Assembly: GCA_965372405.1 (NCBI GenBank)
Contig: CBDVCE010000014.1
Coordinates: 1-64,000 of the forward strand
DNA from: Sunxiuqinia sp965372405
GTDB taxonomy: Bacteria > Bacteroidota > Bacteroidia > Bacteroidales > Prolixibacteraceae
Reading direction: 5' to 3'
Length of the DNA: 64,000 nt
Shown one piece after another: positions 52,779-61,456 of this stretch. The stretch's first letter is position 1. Every line of letters begins with the position of its first letter. Made by a program: the position numbers and the translations under genes. The notes under the pieces are model-generated. The model was not told the origin of the DNA and searched no databases. It was given only the letters and a program-made list of their open reading frames with translations.

Positions 52779-52836
52779 GGGTGCGGAAGTTTCCTAACTT
52801 CCGATTTTACTTAGCGATTTTGAAATCGCATCACCC
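52779..52836. repeat. REP-like double-hairpin intergenic element
   Basis: Ends GGGTG and CACCC pair. Inside are CGGAAGTT-TCCT-AACTTCCG (8-bp stem) and GCGATTT-TG-AAATCGC (7-bp stem). The layout and motifs match the element at 18084-18182. It starts immediately after the glycosyltransferase stop codon, so it may also act as a transcript end. Confidence 0.6.
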
Positions 52837-52993
52837 TTCGTTTTGAAAATACACTCCTTTACAACAGCCTCAATAAAAGTATGCTTACCTTTTTAATATT
52901 TCATAAGTATGTTTTTTGGCAAGTAGACTCAGTGTGAATTTTCATCTAAAACAACCCTTTAAAGACCCAATTGTCTTTTTCTTTAATTCTTGT

Positions 52994-53022
52994 TTTGCAT
53001 TTAAAAAAAACTGTTAACTTTG
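52994..53022 (+). promoter_or_regulatory. Promoter of metK
   Basis: TTTG at 52994-52997 and TAACTTTG at 53015-53022, 17 nt apart, match the Bacteroidota -33/-7 consensus well. The predicted start site (about 53028) lies directly before the riboswitch aptamer at 53033. Confidence 0.7.
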
Positions 53023-53032
53023 CATCGATTAT

Positions 53033-53084
53033 GTGGACGGATTTGAGATTGATTGCAACCACAGTAAAAAATGCTAAAGCAGTC
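53033..53084 (+). promoter_or_regulatory. SAM-II riboswitch aptamer
   Basis: This 52-nt element has the SAM-II consensus parts in order: P1 strand GTGG (53033-53036), GGATTTGA (53039-53046), TTGCAA (53053-53058), P1 strand CCAC (53059-53062), an A-rich linker and ATGCTAAAGC (53071-53080). The pseudoknot P2 is supported: GATTG (53047-53051) pairs with CAGTC (53080-53084). The length equals that of known SAM-II aptamers (about 52 nt). It binds S-adenosylmethionine, the product of the downstream enzyme, so feedback control is expected. It lies about 100 nt before metK, not over the metK ribosome-binding site as usual for this class. Confidence 0.8.
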
Positions 53085-53169
53085 GGCTTTTATTAAAAGC
53101 TTCATCTCAACCCCTCCTTTTGTTAAACAATTTTATTACTGGTCGGTTAAGTATTTCGGCTTTGTATAA
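53071..53169 (+). CDS. Possible 32-residue leader peptide starting inside the riboswitch
   Basis: An open frame starts at an ATG that is the first part of the conserved ATGCTAAAGC of the SAM-II aptamer and runs 32 codons to a TAA 17 nt before metK: MLKQSAFIKSFISTPPFVKQ, then FYYWSVKYFGFV. It has an A-rich upstream stretch, as is usual for Bacteroidota starts. It is in a different phase from metK. The peptide is basic and aromatic and unknown to me. SAM binding would bury this ATG, so it is a candidate for the regulated start in the leader. It may also be chance: the open frame is short. Confidence 0.35.
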   Translation: MLKQSAFIKSFISTPPFVKQFYYWSVKYFGFV

Positions 53170-53186
53170 ATAAACGCAAAAGTATT

Positions 53187-54440
53187 ATGAGTTACTTATT
53201 TACAAGTGAATCGGTATCAGAAGGACATCCTGACAAGGTAGCCGATCAAATTTCAGATGCATTGTTAGACGAGTTTTTGGCCTTTGACCCACAGTCGAAA
53301 GTAGCCTGTGAAACACTCGTAACCACTGGGCAAGTAGTATTGGCTGGTGAGGTGAAATCAAAAACCTATGTGGATGTGCAGGAAACTGCCCGCAAGGTGA
53401 TCAATGACATTGGCTACACGAAAGCCGAGTATCGTTTTGATGGCGATTCATGCGGCGTGTTCTCAGCCATTCATGAGCAAAGCCCTGATATCAACCAAGG
53501 TGTTGAAAGAACTGAGAAGATGGATCAGGGAGCTGGCGATCAAGGAATGATGTTTGGATATGCCAATCGCGAAACGGATAACTTTATGCCGTTGCCATTG
53601 GAGCTTTCGCATATTATTTTGGTAGAAATGGCCAAAGTACGTCGCGAAGGAAAAGACATGACTTACCTTCGTCCTGACTCAAAATCACAGGTGACTATTG
53701 AGTACAATGAAGACAACTCTCCTAAGCGGGTTGACACGATAGTTGTTTCAACTCAGCATGATGAATTTGATGCTGATGAGCCAATGCTAGCAAAGATCAA
53801 AGAAGATGTAATTAAAATATTGATGCCTCGCGTAATTGCTCAATTACCAGAACGTGTTCAGGTGTTGTTTGGTGACGACATTATCTATCACGTAAATCCA
53901 ACTGGTAAATTTGTGATTGGCGGGCCTCATGGAGATACAGGCTTAACAGGTCGTAAGATTATTGTAGATACTTACGGTGGTAAAGGTGCTCACGGTGGTG
54001 GGGCTTTTTCGGGTAAAGATCCTTCAAAGGTAGATCGTTCGGCAGCTTATGCTTCTCGTCATATTGCAAAGAATCTGGTTGCTGCAGGTGTTGCTGATGA
54101 GGTGTTAGTACAGTTAGCTTATGCCATTGGCGTTGCACAACCAGTTGGTATTTTTGTAAATACTTATGGTACTGCAAAAGTAGATTTGGATGATAGTGTG
54201 ATTGCTGAAAAAGTACAAGCAATTTTTGATCTTCGCCCTGCCGCGATCGAAGAACGCTTAAAATTGCGTAACCCAATTTATCGCGAAACTGCAGCTTACG
54301 GACATATGGGACGTATACCAGTAACAATTACCAAAACTTTTGAATCACCCTATTCAGGAAAAAAAGAAATAGAAGTTGAATTGTTTACCTGGGAGAAATT
54401 GGACTATGTAGATCAAATTAAAACTAGCTTTAGCTTATAG
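53187..54440 (+). CDS. metK: S-adenosylmethionine synthetase
   Basis: 417 residues. Makes SAM from methionine and ATP. Conserved motifs: LFTSESVSEGHPDKVADQIS at the N-terminus, GAGDQGMMFGYA, GGPHGDTGLTGRKIIVDTYGG and GGGAFSGKDPSKVDRSAAY. Length is slightly above the E. coli enzyme (384), as usual in Bacteroidota. The gene has its own promoter, SAM-II riboswitch and terminator (54464), and forms a single-gene unit. Confidence 0.97.
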   Translation: MSYLFTSESVSEGHPDKVADQISDALLDEFLAFDPQSKVACETLVTTGQVVLAGEVKSKTYVDVQETARKVINDIGYTKAEYRFDGDSCGVFSAIHEQSPDINQGVERTEKMDQGAGDQGMMFGYANRETDNFMPLPLELSHIILVEMAKVRREGKDMTYLRPDSKSQVTIEYNEDNSPKRVDTIVVSTQHDEFDADEPMLAKIKEDVIKILMPRVIAQLPERVQVLFGDDIIYHVNPTGKFVIGGPHGDTGLTGRKIIVDTYGGKGAHGGGAFSGKDPSKVDRSAAYASRHIAKNLVAAGVADEVLVQLAYAIGVAQPVGIFVNTYGTAKVDLDDSVIAEKVQAIFDLRPAAIEERLKLRNPIYRETAAYGHMGRIPVTITKTFESPYSGKKEIEVELFTWEKLDYVDQIKTSFSL

Positions 54441-54463
54441 TAGACTACACTAAGATATTTACA

Positions 54464-54491
54464 GTCCGGTCAGTTTGATCGGGCTTTTTTT
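54464..54491 (+). terminator. Terminator of metK
   Basis: GTCCGGTC and GATCGGGC form an 8-bp stem (with G-U pairs) around AGTTT, followed by TTTTTTT. It lies 24 nt after the stop codon. Confidence 0.8.
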
Positions 54492-54800
54492 GTCTGTTGT
54501 TTTCTCAAAAGAGTAAATTGTCATTCCATCCGTCTGCTGCTGAATTAGAGTCTTTGTCAGCATATGAATTGCATGTTTTATTAAAGATTTTTAATAAGTT
54601 TGTTTTTCTGTAACATATTTGTAATCGAGTTAACTAACCTTCCATTAATGGGGGTGAATTGATTTATGTGCGCTTTTGAAACGAGTTTTTATTAATTTAA
54701 TCATTTTGTAATAATTTATTAATCCGACTGTAATGAATTAACTATTCTTTTGCTTTCTAATTCTAACAAAGAATTATATGAATTATCAATCTAAAGTATA
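54492..54800. other. Intergenic stretch upstream of the porin gene
   Basis: AT-rich DNA with no gene. It contains several TGTAA motifs: TGTAACATATTTGTAATC near 54610, TTGTAATAA near 54705 and CTGTAATGAA near 54730. The first two TGTAA words are 11 nt apart (start to start), a helical-turn spacing that could be an operator. No regulator can be named. Confidence 0.3.
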
Positions 54801-55781
54801 ATGAAAAAAGTAAGTGCTTTAAGCTTTATTCTACTATGTGTCTCGATGTTGTCCTTTTCTCAGACGGAGGAGTTTGAGCCTGGAGGAAAACCATTTATGA
54901 AGATATTCAGTAACTATCAAGCTACATTTTCTGATGGAGAGACAAACTCAGCTTTTGAATTAAAGCGTGTTTATTTGGGGTATGAATACAATTTTAGTGA
55001 GAATTTTTCAGCCAAAGCAAACCTTGATGTTGGCGATCCTGGAGTTGGCAATTTGCAAATGACTGCCTATGTGAAGAATGCCTATGTAAAGTATAACGAA
55101 GGTGACTTCTCTGTAAGTTTCGGTTTGATCTCTACAACTCAGTTTAAGGTTCAGGAAAAATATTGGGGATATCGATACATGGCGAAATCATTTCAGGATG
55201 AATTTAGATTCAATTCAAGTGCCGATTTGGGATTAAGTGCAGCCTATAATTTTTCGGAAGCTATTAGTACTGATCTGATCATTGCCAATGGCGAAGGCTA
55301 TAAACAATTACAGGCCGACAGTACATTGAGATATGGTTTGGGAGTAACACTTACTCCTGTGAAAAAAATTACAGGACGTGTTTATTACGATTTTAGTACA
55401 AATGAAGAAACACAATCATCAATTGTTACCTTTTTAGGTTATGCTGATGATGTTTTTAGTATGGGTGCAGAGTACAATAAAATGCTCAACTATCAATTCA
55501 ACGATGGACAGGATCGCACAGGTACTTCATTTTATGCAACTGTAAGAGCAAATAATAAGCTGAAATTCTTTATGCGATACGATAACTTAAGTTCTAATAA
55601 GTTGGATGGAGAGACTGAAAACTGGGATATTGGAAACGATGGGCAATGGATAATTGCTGGTCTGGAGTATTCACCAGTAAGAGGAGTTAAGATTGCACCA
55701 AACTACAGGGGGTGGAATCCTGAGGATAGCAACAAAGCATTCAGTTCTACATTGATGTTCAATTTTGAAATTAAATTTTAA
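54801..55781 (+). CDS. Outer-membrane beta-barrel porin, phosphate-porin-like
   Basis: 326 residues. Signal peptide (about 1-20, ending FSQ), then alternating strands with aromatic residues at strand ends and a C-terminal strand ending FNFEIKF, as in outer-membrane barrels. The region VGLISTTQFKVQEKYWGYRY-like (VSFGLISTTQFKVQEKYWGY) and 'LGYEYNFSENFSAKANLDVG' fit phosphate-selective porin O/P-type proteins, but the match is by pattern only. No phosphate genes are adjacent. Single gene. Confidence 0.7.
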   Translation: MKKVSALSFILLCVSMLSFSQTEEFEPGGKPFMKIFSNYQATFSDGETNSAFELKRVYLGYEYNFSENFSAKANLDVGDPGVGNLQMTAYVKNAYVKYNEGDFSVSFGLISTTQFKVQEKYWGYRYMAKSFQDEFRFNSSADLGLSAAYNFSEAISTDLIIANGEGYKQLQADSTLRYGLGVTLTPVKKITGRVYYDFSTNEETQSSIVTFLGYADDVFSMGAEYNKMLNYQFNDGQDRTGTSFYATVRANNKLKFFMRYDNLSSNKLDGETENWDIGNDGQWIIAGLEYSPVRGVKIAPNYRGWNPEDSNKAFSSTLMFNFEIKF

Positions 55782-55977
55782 TCAAAAAGAACTTCCCAAA
55801 ATAATGGCTATTTAAAATTTCGTATTGGCAATATCACTTTTGTCAGGCTGTTAAAATTCAATAAAGAAGTTAACCAATATTGATGCTAAGTGAGCTTGAC
55901 CGCTACCAGGGCAATATTTTTTCTACCATTCTACATGGTATTAAAAAACTATACCATACCACAGTACGGTTGTTACA

Positions 55978-57759
55978 CTATTCTTTCTTCACATAAACGT
56001 AGTAAGCTGATCGAATATCTTCGCCATTTTCATCAGTAAACCATGACTCCCAGAAATATCGTCCTTTTTCAAGGTTTAATTGAAAAACTGCAGCTTTTGA
56101 ATTTGGATCAATATCAATAGTTTTTACAATTTCATTAATTTTTAATGAAGCTTTATTGATTGAAATGGATTTACCTTCAGGATATGGTTTCCCTCCAGAA
56201 ACAGCTTCACCTTTGGGAGCTTTATCGTTTAGGTTAAGGCCACTTTCTTTTGGCCATCTACAAATACTTATTTCATATGTCCCAGATTCAACTACCTCCA
56301 CTGGCCAAAAGCCATTTGCGACCCCCAACAATCTTACGTGTCCTTGATTCCAGGCTGTAGATCCATTTTCAAGATGTAAATCATGACTATTCAACCTTGT
56401 CGGATTTTCTTGTGAGCTTCCTACTTTTATATAGCTATAACGTTCAGCATTTTGAGACACGTCATCCCACCATATTTCATATTCAGCAATAAGTTGTTTG
56501 ATAACTTCTGGATGCTTTTCAGCTATATCATTCTTTTGTCCCGGATCAGCTTTGATATCATATAGCTTTTTCCCAACTAATCTCCATTGGGCAGTCATTA
56601 CTGCATAGCTTTTCCACTTCTCCAAAAATTCTTTTCGCTGCGTATCGGTTACTATAGTTCGTTCTGGCCAATCAATTGTCTCATTCTGCAGAAGTGGTTT
56701 TAGGCTTACTCCATCAAAGTCAATTTCATTTTTTAGTTGAATATCACATAGGTCAATGAGGGTTGGGGCAATATCAATATGTGATGTAATTTCAGTTATA
56801 TCTTTATTTGAATCAAATCTGTAAGGCCAGTGAATAAAAAACGGAACTCGGTGCCCACCTTCAAAAGGAGATCCTTTTCTTCCACGCATGCCAGCATTAT
56901 AGCCTTTGGATACATTGCTTGACTTATCGAATGTTGCACCTGCAGATGTACCATTATCGGTCATGAAAATGAGAATCGTATTTCTAGAAAGTCCTAACTC
57001 GTCTAATTTATTACGGAGTATCCCAATATTATCATCAATGTTTGTAATCATCCCGTAGAAATTTGGGTTTGGGATGTTAGGATTCTCTTTATACGGATCA
57101 CTGTATTTATCCTCGACATTGAATGGACCATGAGGGGCGTTGGTGGATACATAACAAAAGAAAGGTTTTTGCTTGTTTCTCTCAATAAATTTGAGGGCTT
57201 CAGAAAACCAAACATCAGTACAGTAACCTTTAAATTTTTTCGGTTCACCATTATGAAAGTATGTGTCGTCAAAATAATCATTCTCCCAATAGTCTGGCTG
57301 CTGACCTACGCCACCACCACCATGTATTAAAGCTTCCTGAAAACCTCTGTCTTGTGGGCGGTATGGGTAGTTATCTCCCAAATGCCACTTGCCAAATATT
57401 CCCGTAGAATAACCAGCTTCATTAAAAAATTCTGCAAGCATCTTTTCCTCCGGATATACTATCTGCCTTCCTTTAACTGTGTGCCATGCACCTACTTTGT
57501 TGCAATACTTCCCTGTCATTATCCCCGCACGTGTTGGAGCACAAGTTGTACCGACATGATAGTTCGTAAAGCGAATGCTTTCGGAATGTAATTTATCGAG
57601 GTTTGGGGTTTGAATCCAAGGGTTGCCATGGCATGCCAAATCACCATAACCTTGATCATCCGTAAGAATAAAAATTACATTTGGTGGCTGAGTGTCAGAT
57701 TTTGAACAGGAAACGAATCCAAAAAAAAGGAATAGAAATAATGCTTGCATTAGTTTCAT
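55978..57759 (-). CDS. Sulfatase (arylsulfatase family S1), lipoprotein
   Basis: 593 residues. A lipoprotein signal peptide with lipobox FVSC (Cys18) places it on the envelope. The S1 active-site motif is TTCAPTRAGIMTGKY with Cys73 of C-x-P-x-R as the formylglycine precursor; metal-ligand region PNVIFILTDDQGYGDLACHG at the N-terminus is complete. It must be activated by a formylglycine-generating (anaerobic type) maturase, not seen here. The C-terminal 110 residues are an extra beta-domain. It probably removes sulfate esters from marine polysaccharides or host glycans. It lies 56 nt downstream of atpG on the same strand but is not part of that function. Confidence 0.9.
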   Translation of the reverse strand: MKLMQALFLFLFFGFVSCSKSDTQPPNVIFILTDDQGYGDLACHGNPWIQTPNLDKLHSESIRFTNYHVGTTCAPTRAGIMTGKYCNKVGAWHTVKGRQIVYPEEKMLAEFFNEAGYSTGIFGKWHLGDNYPYRPQDRGFQEALIHGGGGVGQQPDYWENDYFDDTYFHNGEPKKFKGYCTDVWFSEALKFIERNKQKPFFCYVSTNAPHGPFNVEDKYSDPYKENPNIPNPNFYGMITNIDDNIGILRNKLDELGLSRNTILIFMTDNGTSAGATFDKSSNVSKGYNAGMRGRKGSPFEGGHRVPFFIHWPYRFDSNKDITEITSHIDIAPTLIDLCDIQLKNEIDFDGVSLKPLLQNETIDWPERTIVTDTQRKEFLEKWKSYAVMTAQWRLVGKKLYDIKADPGQKNDIAEKHPEVIKQLIAEYEIWWDDVSQNAERYSYIKVGSSQENPTRLNSHDLHLENGSTAWNQGHVRLLGVANGFWPVEVVESGTYEISICRWPKESGLNLNDKAPKGEAVSGGKPYPEGKSISINKASLKINEIVKTIDIDPNSKAAVFQLNLEKGRYFWESWFTDENGEDIRSAYYVYVKKE

Positions 57760-57815
57760 TGCAAAAGTGGTTTGTTGGGTTAAAAAGAACGTGTTAAAAG
57801 AGAACAGAAAATAGA

Positions 57816-58703
57816 TTATCCATTCAATGCTTCAGCACCATTGGTTACCTCAAGAATCGCGTTGGTAATAGCAGCCTGTCTTGCTTTATTAAATGAAAGT
57901 GTAAGTTCATTAATTAAATCAGATGCATTATCTGTTGCTTTATGCATCGCAGTCATTCGGGCTCCATGTTCAGCTGCATTCGAGTCTAAAAGTGCCTTGT
58001 AAAATTGTATTTTTAGAGACTTAGGAATAAGTTCTTGTACAATGTATTCTTTTGAAGGCTCATAGATGAAATTGTAATTCAATAGACTCTCTTTTCCATG
58101 CTCCTCTTCTTTTATTTCAACAGGAAGGAATTGTTCATTCGAAGCAATTTGAACTGCGGCATTTTTAAATTGATTATAAATCAATTCCACACGGTCATAT
58201 TTTTTGCTTACAAAATCTCCCATAACATTTTCAGCCACATCGCTTACTATCTCAAATGAAAGATTATCAAACAATTCATTTGCACGTCCAGCAACGGATA
58301 ACTTATTCGATTTTAAGTATTTCTCACCTTGTTTCCCAATTACCAGGAACTCAAGATTGCCAAGTTTAACTTGCTTCTCATATTTGTCTACTGCTACATC
58401 CATGGCCATTTTTGCAATGCTTGAGTTAAAAGCACCGCAAAGTCCCCGGTTCGAGCTAATAAGAATCAATAGTACTTTCTCAGGTTTACGATCTTGTGTG
58501 AAAACGGAATCTTCAGAATCCTCAAGGCTTGCACTTAATGAGCTAAGGATTTCGTGCAGTTTGTCAGCGTATGGCCTAATTTGCATAATAGCATCCTGGG
58601 CTTTTTTAAGCTTGGCTGCAGAAACCATTTTCATGGCACTAGTAACCTGCCGAGTAGTCTTTACCGAGCTAATCCTTGTTCTGATTTCTTTTAAATTGGC
58701 CAT
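57816..58703 (-). CDS. atpG: ATP synthase subunit gamma
   Basis: 295 residues, the central stalk subunit of F1. The N-terminal helix MANLKEIRTRISSVKTTRQV and the C-terminal NELTLSFNKARQAAITNAIL pair form the coiled-coil rotor, as in all gamma subunits; SSNRGLCGAFNSSI is the family signature. Last gene of the visible operon; atpD (beta) and atpC (epsilon) lie elsewhere, which is usual in this phylum. Confidence 0.96.
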   Translation of the reverse strand: MANLKEIRTRISSVKTTRQVTSAMKMVSAAKLKKAQDAIMQIRPYADKLHEILSSLSASLEDSEDSVFTQDRKPEKVLLILISSNRGLCGAFNSSIAKMAMDVAVDKYEKQVKLGNLEFLVIGKQGEKYLKSNKLSVAGRANELFDNLSFEIVSDVAENVMGDFVSKKYDRVELIYNQFKNAAVQIASNEQFLPVEIKEEEHGKESLLNYNFIYEPSKEYIVQELIPKSLKIQFYKALLDSNAAEHGARMTAMHKATDNASDLINELTLSFNKARQAAITNAILEVTNGAEALNG

Positions 58704-58745
58704 CTTTCTTAATTATGGATTGAAGGACTGAATAAGTGATTGATT

Positions 58746-60323
58746 TTACTTAAATCGTTCAGCAACTTCAGCGGAGACTTTCTCAAGTATTTTAATCGTT
58801 TCATCAGTCATTTTCCCAACCTTTAACTCATCCAACGCATTGCGATATTGCATTTCCATCAAATCGATGAATTCTTTTTCAAAGTCTCTAACCTTTTCAA
58901 CAGGTATATCTCGTAATAGCTCTTTCGATCCACAATAAATAATAGCAATCTGATGCTCCACCTTCATTGGTGCATATTGTCCTTGTTTTAGGATCTCAAC
59001 ATTTTTACGACCCTTATCCAGAACCCGCATGGTTGCAGCATCTAAGTCTGAACCAAACTTTGAAAAAGCTTCAAGTTCACGGAATTGTGCCTGATCAAGT
59101 TTCAGCGTACCTGCAATTTTCTTCATTGCTTTTACCTGGGCGTTACCACCCACGCGAGATACGGAAATACCTACGTTAATTGCAGGACGCACACCCGAGT
59201 TAAACAGATTCGATTCAAGGAAAATCTGACCATCCGTAATTGAAATTACGTTGGTTGGAATATATGCAGAAACATCACTTGCCTGTGTTTCAATAATTGG
59301 AAGAGCTGTTAATGAACCACCACCTTTTACGATTCCTTTCAGACATTCAGGAAGGTCATTCATTTGAGCTGCAATTTCATCTGAGTCAATAACTTTTGCT
59401 GCGCGCTCAAGTAGACGTGAGTGTAAGTAGAAAACATCACCCGGATAAGCTTCACGACCCGGTGGACGACGAAGCAATAAGGAAACTTCACGATAGGAAA
59501 CTGCCTGTTTTGAAAGGTCATCAAAAACAATTAATGCATGACGTCCTGTATCTCTAAAGAATTCACCAATTGCAGCACCGGCATAAGGTGCATAATATTG
59601 GAGAGCTGCAGGATCAGAAGCAGTTGCAGAAACAATAGTAGTGTATTCCATCGCACCGTAACGCTCTAATGTGTGAGCAATATTAGCTACTGTTGAGCCT
59701 TTTTGTCCAATAGCAACATAAATACAATATACGGGCTCACCTTTGTCGAAGTTCTCACGCTGATTGATAATGGTATCAATTGCAACAGCTGTTTTTCCTG
59801 TTTGGCGGTCACCAATGATCAACTCACGCTGTCCACGTCCAATAGGAATCATAGCGTCAATTGCTTTCAATCCCGTTTGCAATGGTTGGGTTACTGGCTG
59901 ACGATAAATTACACCAGGAGCTTTGCGCTCCAGAGGCAATTCAAATTTTTCGCCCTGAATAGCTCCTTTGCCATCAATTGGTTCTCCAAGTGTATTGATT
60001 ACACGGCCGAGTACACCTTCGCCTACTTCAATCGAAGCAATGCGTTGCAAACGCTTTACAGTGTCGCCTTCTTTAATGTTCTTAGAGTTTCCCAATAGCA
60101 CAGCACCAACATTGTCCTCTTCAAGGTTAAGTACAATACCTTTTGTTCCTTCTTCAAACTCGATCATCTCGTTTGCTTCAACGTTGGAAAGTCCGTAAAT
60201 ACGAGCAATTCCATCGCCCACCTGGAGCACTGTTCCAACTTCTTCCAATTCAGCTTCCGATTTGAAGCCTTCCAGTTGTTGTTTCAGTATCGCGGATACT
60301 TCAGCAGGTTTAATATCAGCCAT
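58746..60323 (-). CDS. atpA: ATP synthase subunit alpha
   Basis: 525 residues, the non-catalytic nucleotide-binding subunit of F1. P-loop GDRQTGKT at 171-178, and the signature PAINVGISVSRVGGNAQ. It is located 12 nt after atpH and 43 nt before atpG. All domains are of normal length. Confidence 0.97.
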   Translation of the reverse strand: MADIKPAEVSAILKQQLEGFKSEAELEEVGTVLQVGDGIARIYGLSNVEANEMIEFEEGTKGIVLNLEEDNVGAVLLGNSKNIKEGDTVKRLQRIASIEVGEGVLGRVINTLGEPIDGKGAIQGEKFELPLERKAPGVIYRQPVTQPLQTGLKAIDAMIPIGRGQRELIIGDRQTGKTAVAIDTIINQRENFDKGEPVYCIYVAIGQKGSTVANIAHTLERYGAMEYTTIVSATASDPAALQYYAPYAGAAIGEFFRDTGRHALIVFDDLSKQAVSYREVSLLLRRPPGREAYPGDVFYLHSRLLERAAKVIDSDEIAAQMNDLPECLKGIVKGGGSLTALPIIETQASDVSAYIPTNVISITDGQIFLESNLFNSGVRPAINVGISVSRVGGNAQVKAMKKIAGTLKLDQAQFRELEAFSKFGSDLDAATMRVLDKGRKNVEILKQGQYAPMKVEHQIAIIYCGSKELLRDIPVEKVRDFEKEFIDLMEMQYRNALDELKVGKMTDETIKILEKVSAEVAERFK

Positions 60324-60334
60324 TGTATTCTTTT

Positions 60335-60886
60335 TTACTTATTGATTTCTGTTTGTAATAATTCTTCTTTGACTTTCCGCAACTGAGTCGCCAAACTGGC
60401 ATCTATTTGCTGGTCGTCAACCCGTAACACAAATCCTCCAATTAGTTCATCTTTAACTTTCGCTTCCAACTCTACATCGGTATTAAAAGCCTGTTTTAAT
60501 TGGGACTTCACTTGTGTTAGAATATCTTTGTTTAATGGGATTGCACTGGTTATAACAGCCGATTTTACACCTTGATCTTGTCGGTAAAGATTTAAAAAGT
60601 TACGGCAAATTCCAGGAATATGAACTTCACGTTTGTTTTCTGCAATGAGCTTCAAGAAATTAAGACTCATTTCATCAACTTTTCCATTAAAAATAGATTG
60701 GAAGAGCTTTTCCTTTTGTGAAGTTTTAATAACCGGACTTTCAAGCAGGAGTACAAAATCAGCACTCTCAGAAGCAAGTCGCATTATTAGTTCAATGTCC
60801 GTTTTCAGAACATCGAGCATTTGCTTCTCTTTTGCCAGGCTGAAGAAAGCTTTTGCGTAGCGGACTGTTATTTTACTTTCATCCAT
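60335..60886 (-). CDS. atpH: ATP synthase subunit delta
   Basis: 183 residues, the peripheral-stalk subunit (OSCP-like) that links subunit b to alpha. Helical N-terminal domain (VRYAKAFFSLAKEKQMLDVL) and C-terminal domain ending with GGFVLRVDDQQIDASLATQL, typical of the family. It lies 4 nt after atpF. Confidence 0.93.
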   Translation of the reverse strand: MDESKITVRYAKAFFSLAKEKQMLDVLKTDIELIMRLASESADFVLLLESPVIKTSQKEKLFQSIFNGKVDEMSLNFLKLIAENKREVHIPGICRNFLNLYRQDQGVKSAVITSAIPLNKDILTQVKSQLKQAFNTDVELEAKVKDELIGGFVLRVDDQQIDASLATQLRKVKEELLQTEINK

Positions 60887-60889
60887 AAA

Positions 60890-61384
60890 TTACTGCATTT
60901 TCAAATCTTTCAGGAGGTCATTTACAATTTCTTCCTGAACGTTCTTATCTTTTAATTCTTTTTGGATAATTTTTTCGGCAACCAATACTGAAAGCTCAGT
61001 AACCTGAAGTTTCATTTCGCTTACAGCCGCTTTCTTCTCAGCTTCAATTTGCTGACGTGCTGATTCGATAATCTTTTGTCCTTCTTTTATTGCCTGTTCT
61101 TTAGCTTCAGCAAGTATCTTGTCTTTTACTGCCTTGGCTTCTTTCAGAATCACATCTTTCTCTTTTCGTGCTTCAGCAATAATCTTTTCATTGCCAGCTT
61201 TCAATCCTTCTACTTCCTTTCGAGCCTTGTCAGCTGATGAAAGTGCTTCGGAGATAGATTCTTCACGATCTTTCAAAGCATTAAGAATTGGTTTCCAGGC
61301 AAATTTCTTAAGAACGTAAAGTACGATCCCAAAAATAATTACCATCCAAAATATGGTTCCGTAATCCGGAGTAACAAATCCCAT
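60890..61384 (-). CDS. atpF: ATP synthase subunit b
   Basis: 164 residues from the Met at 61384 (MGFVTPDYGT), which is the right distance from the membrane helix; a Met at 61423 adds 13 residues and is less likely. One transmembrane helix (about 10-30), then a long charged coiled coil (about 40-150) forms the peripheral stalk. It is followed 4 nt later by atpH. Confidence 0.93.
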   Translation of the reverse strand: MGFVTPDYGTIFWMVIIFGIVLYVLKKFAWKPILNALKDREESISEALSSADKARKEVEGLKAGNEKIIAEARKEKDVILKEAKAVKDKILAEAKEQAIKEGQKIIESARQQIEAEKKAAVSEMKLQVTELSVLVAEKIIQKELKDKNVQEEIVNDLLKDLKMQ

Positions 61385-61456
61385 AGTTTCTTTTTTTAGT
61401 GAAACCATCCAGCCTCCCGGCAATCCCGGGAGCGGATGGCCAATGATTAAATTTCC

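Noticed and set aside
53033..53084. SAM-I (S-box) or SAM/SAH riboswitch instead of SAM-II
   Set aside because: No four-way junction or k-turn as in SAM-I. The order of P1, TTGCAA and GCTAAAG with a pseudoknot is that of SAM-II; the closely related SAM-V class cannot be fully excluded.
55782..55977. Possible element between the porin and sulfatase genes
   Set aside because: Convergent genes; no strong hairpin or frame. Nothing supportable.
58204..58731. 175-codon plus-strand frame opposite atpG
   Set aside because: Antisense shadow of a conserved ATP synthase gene.
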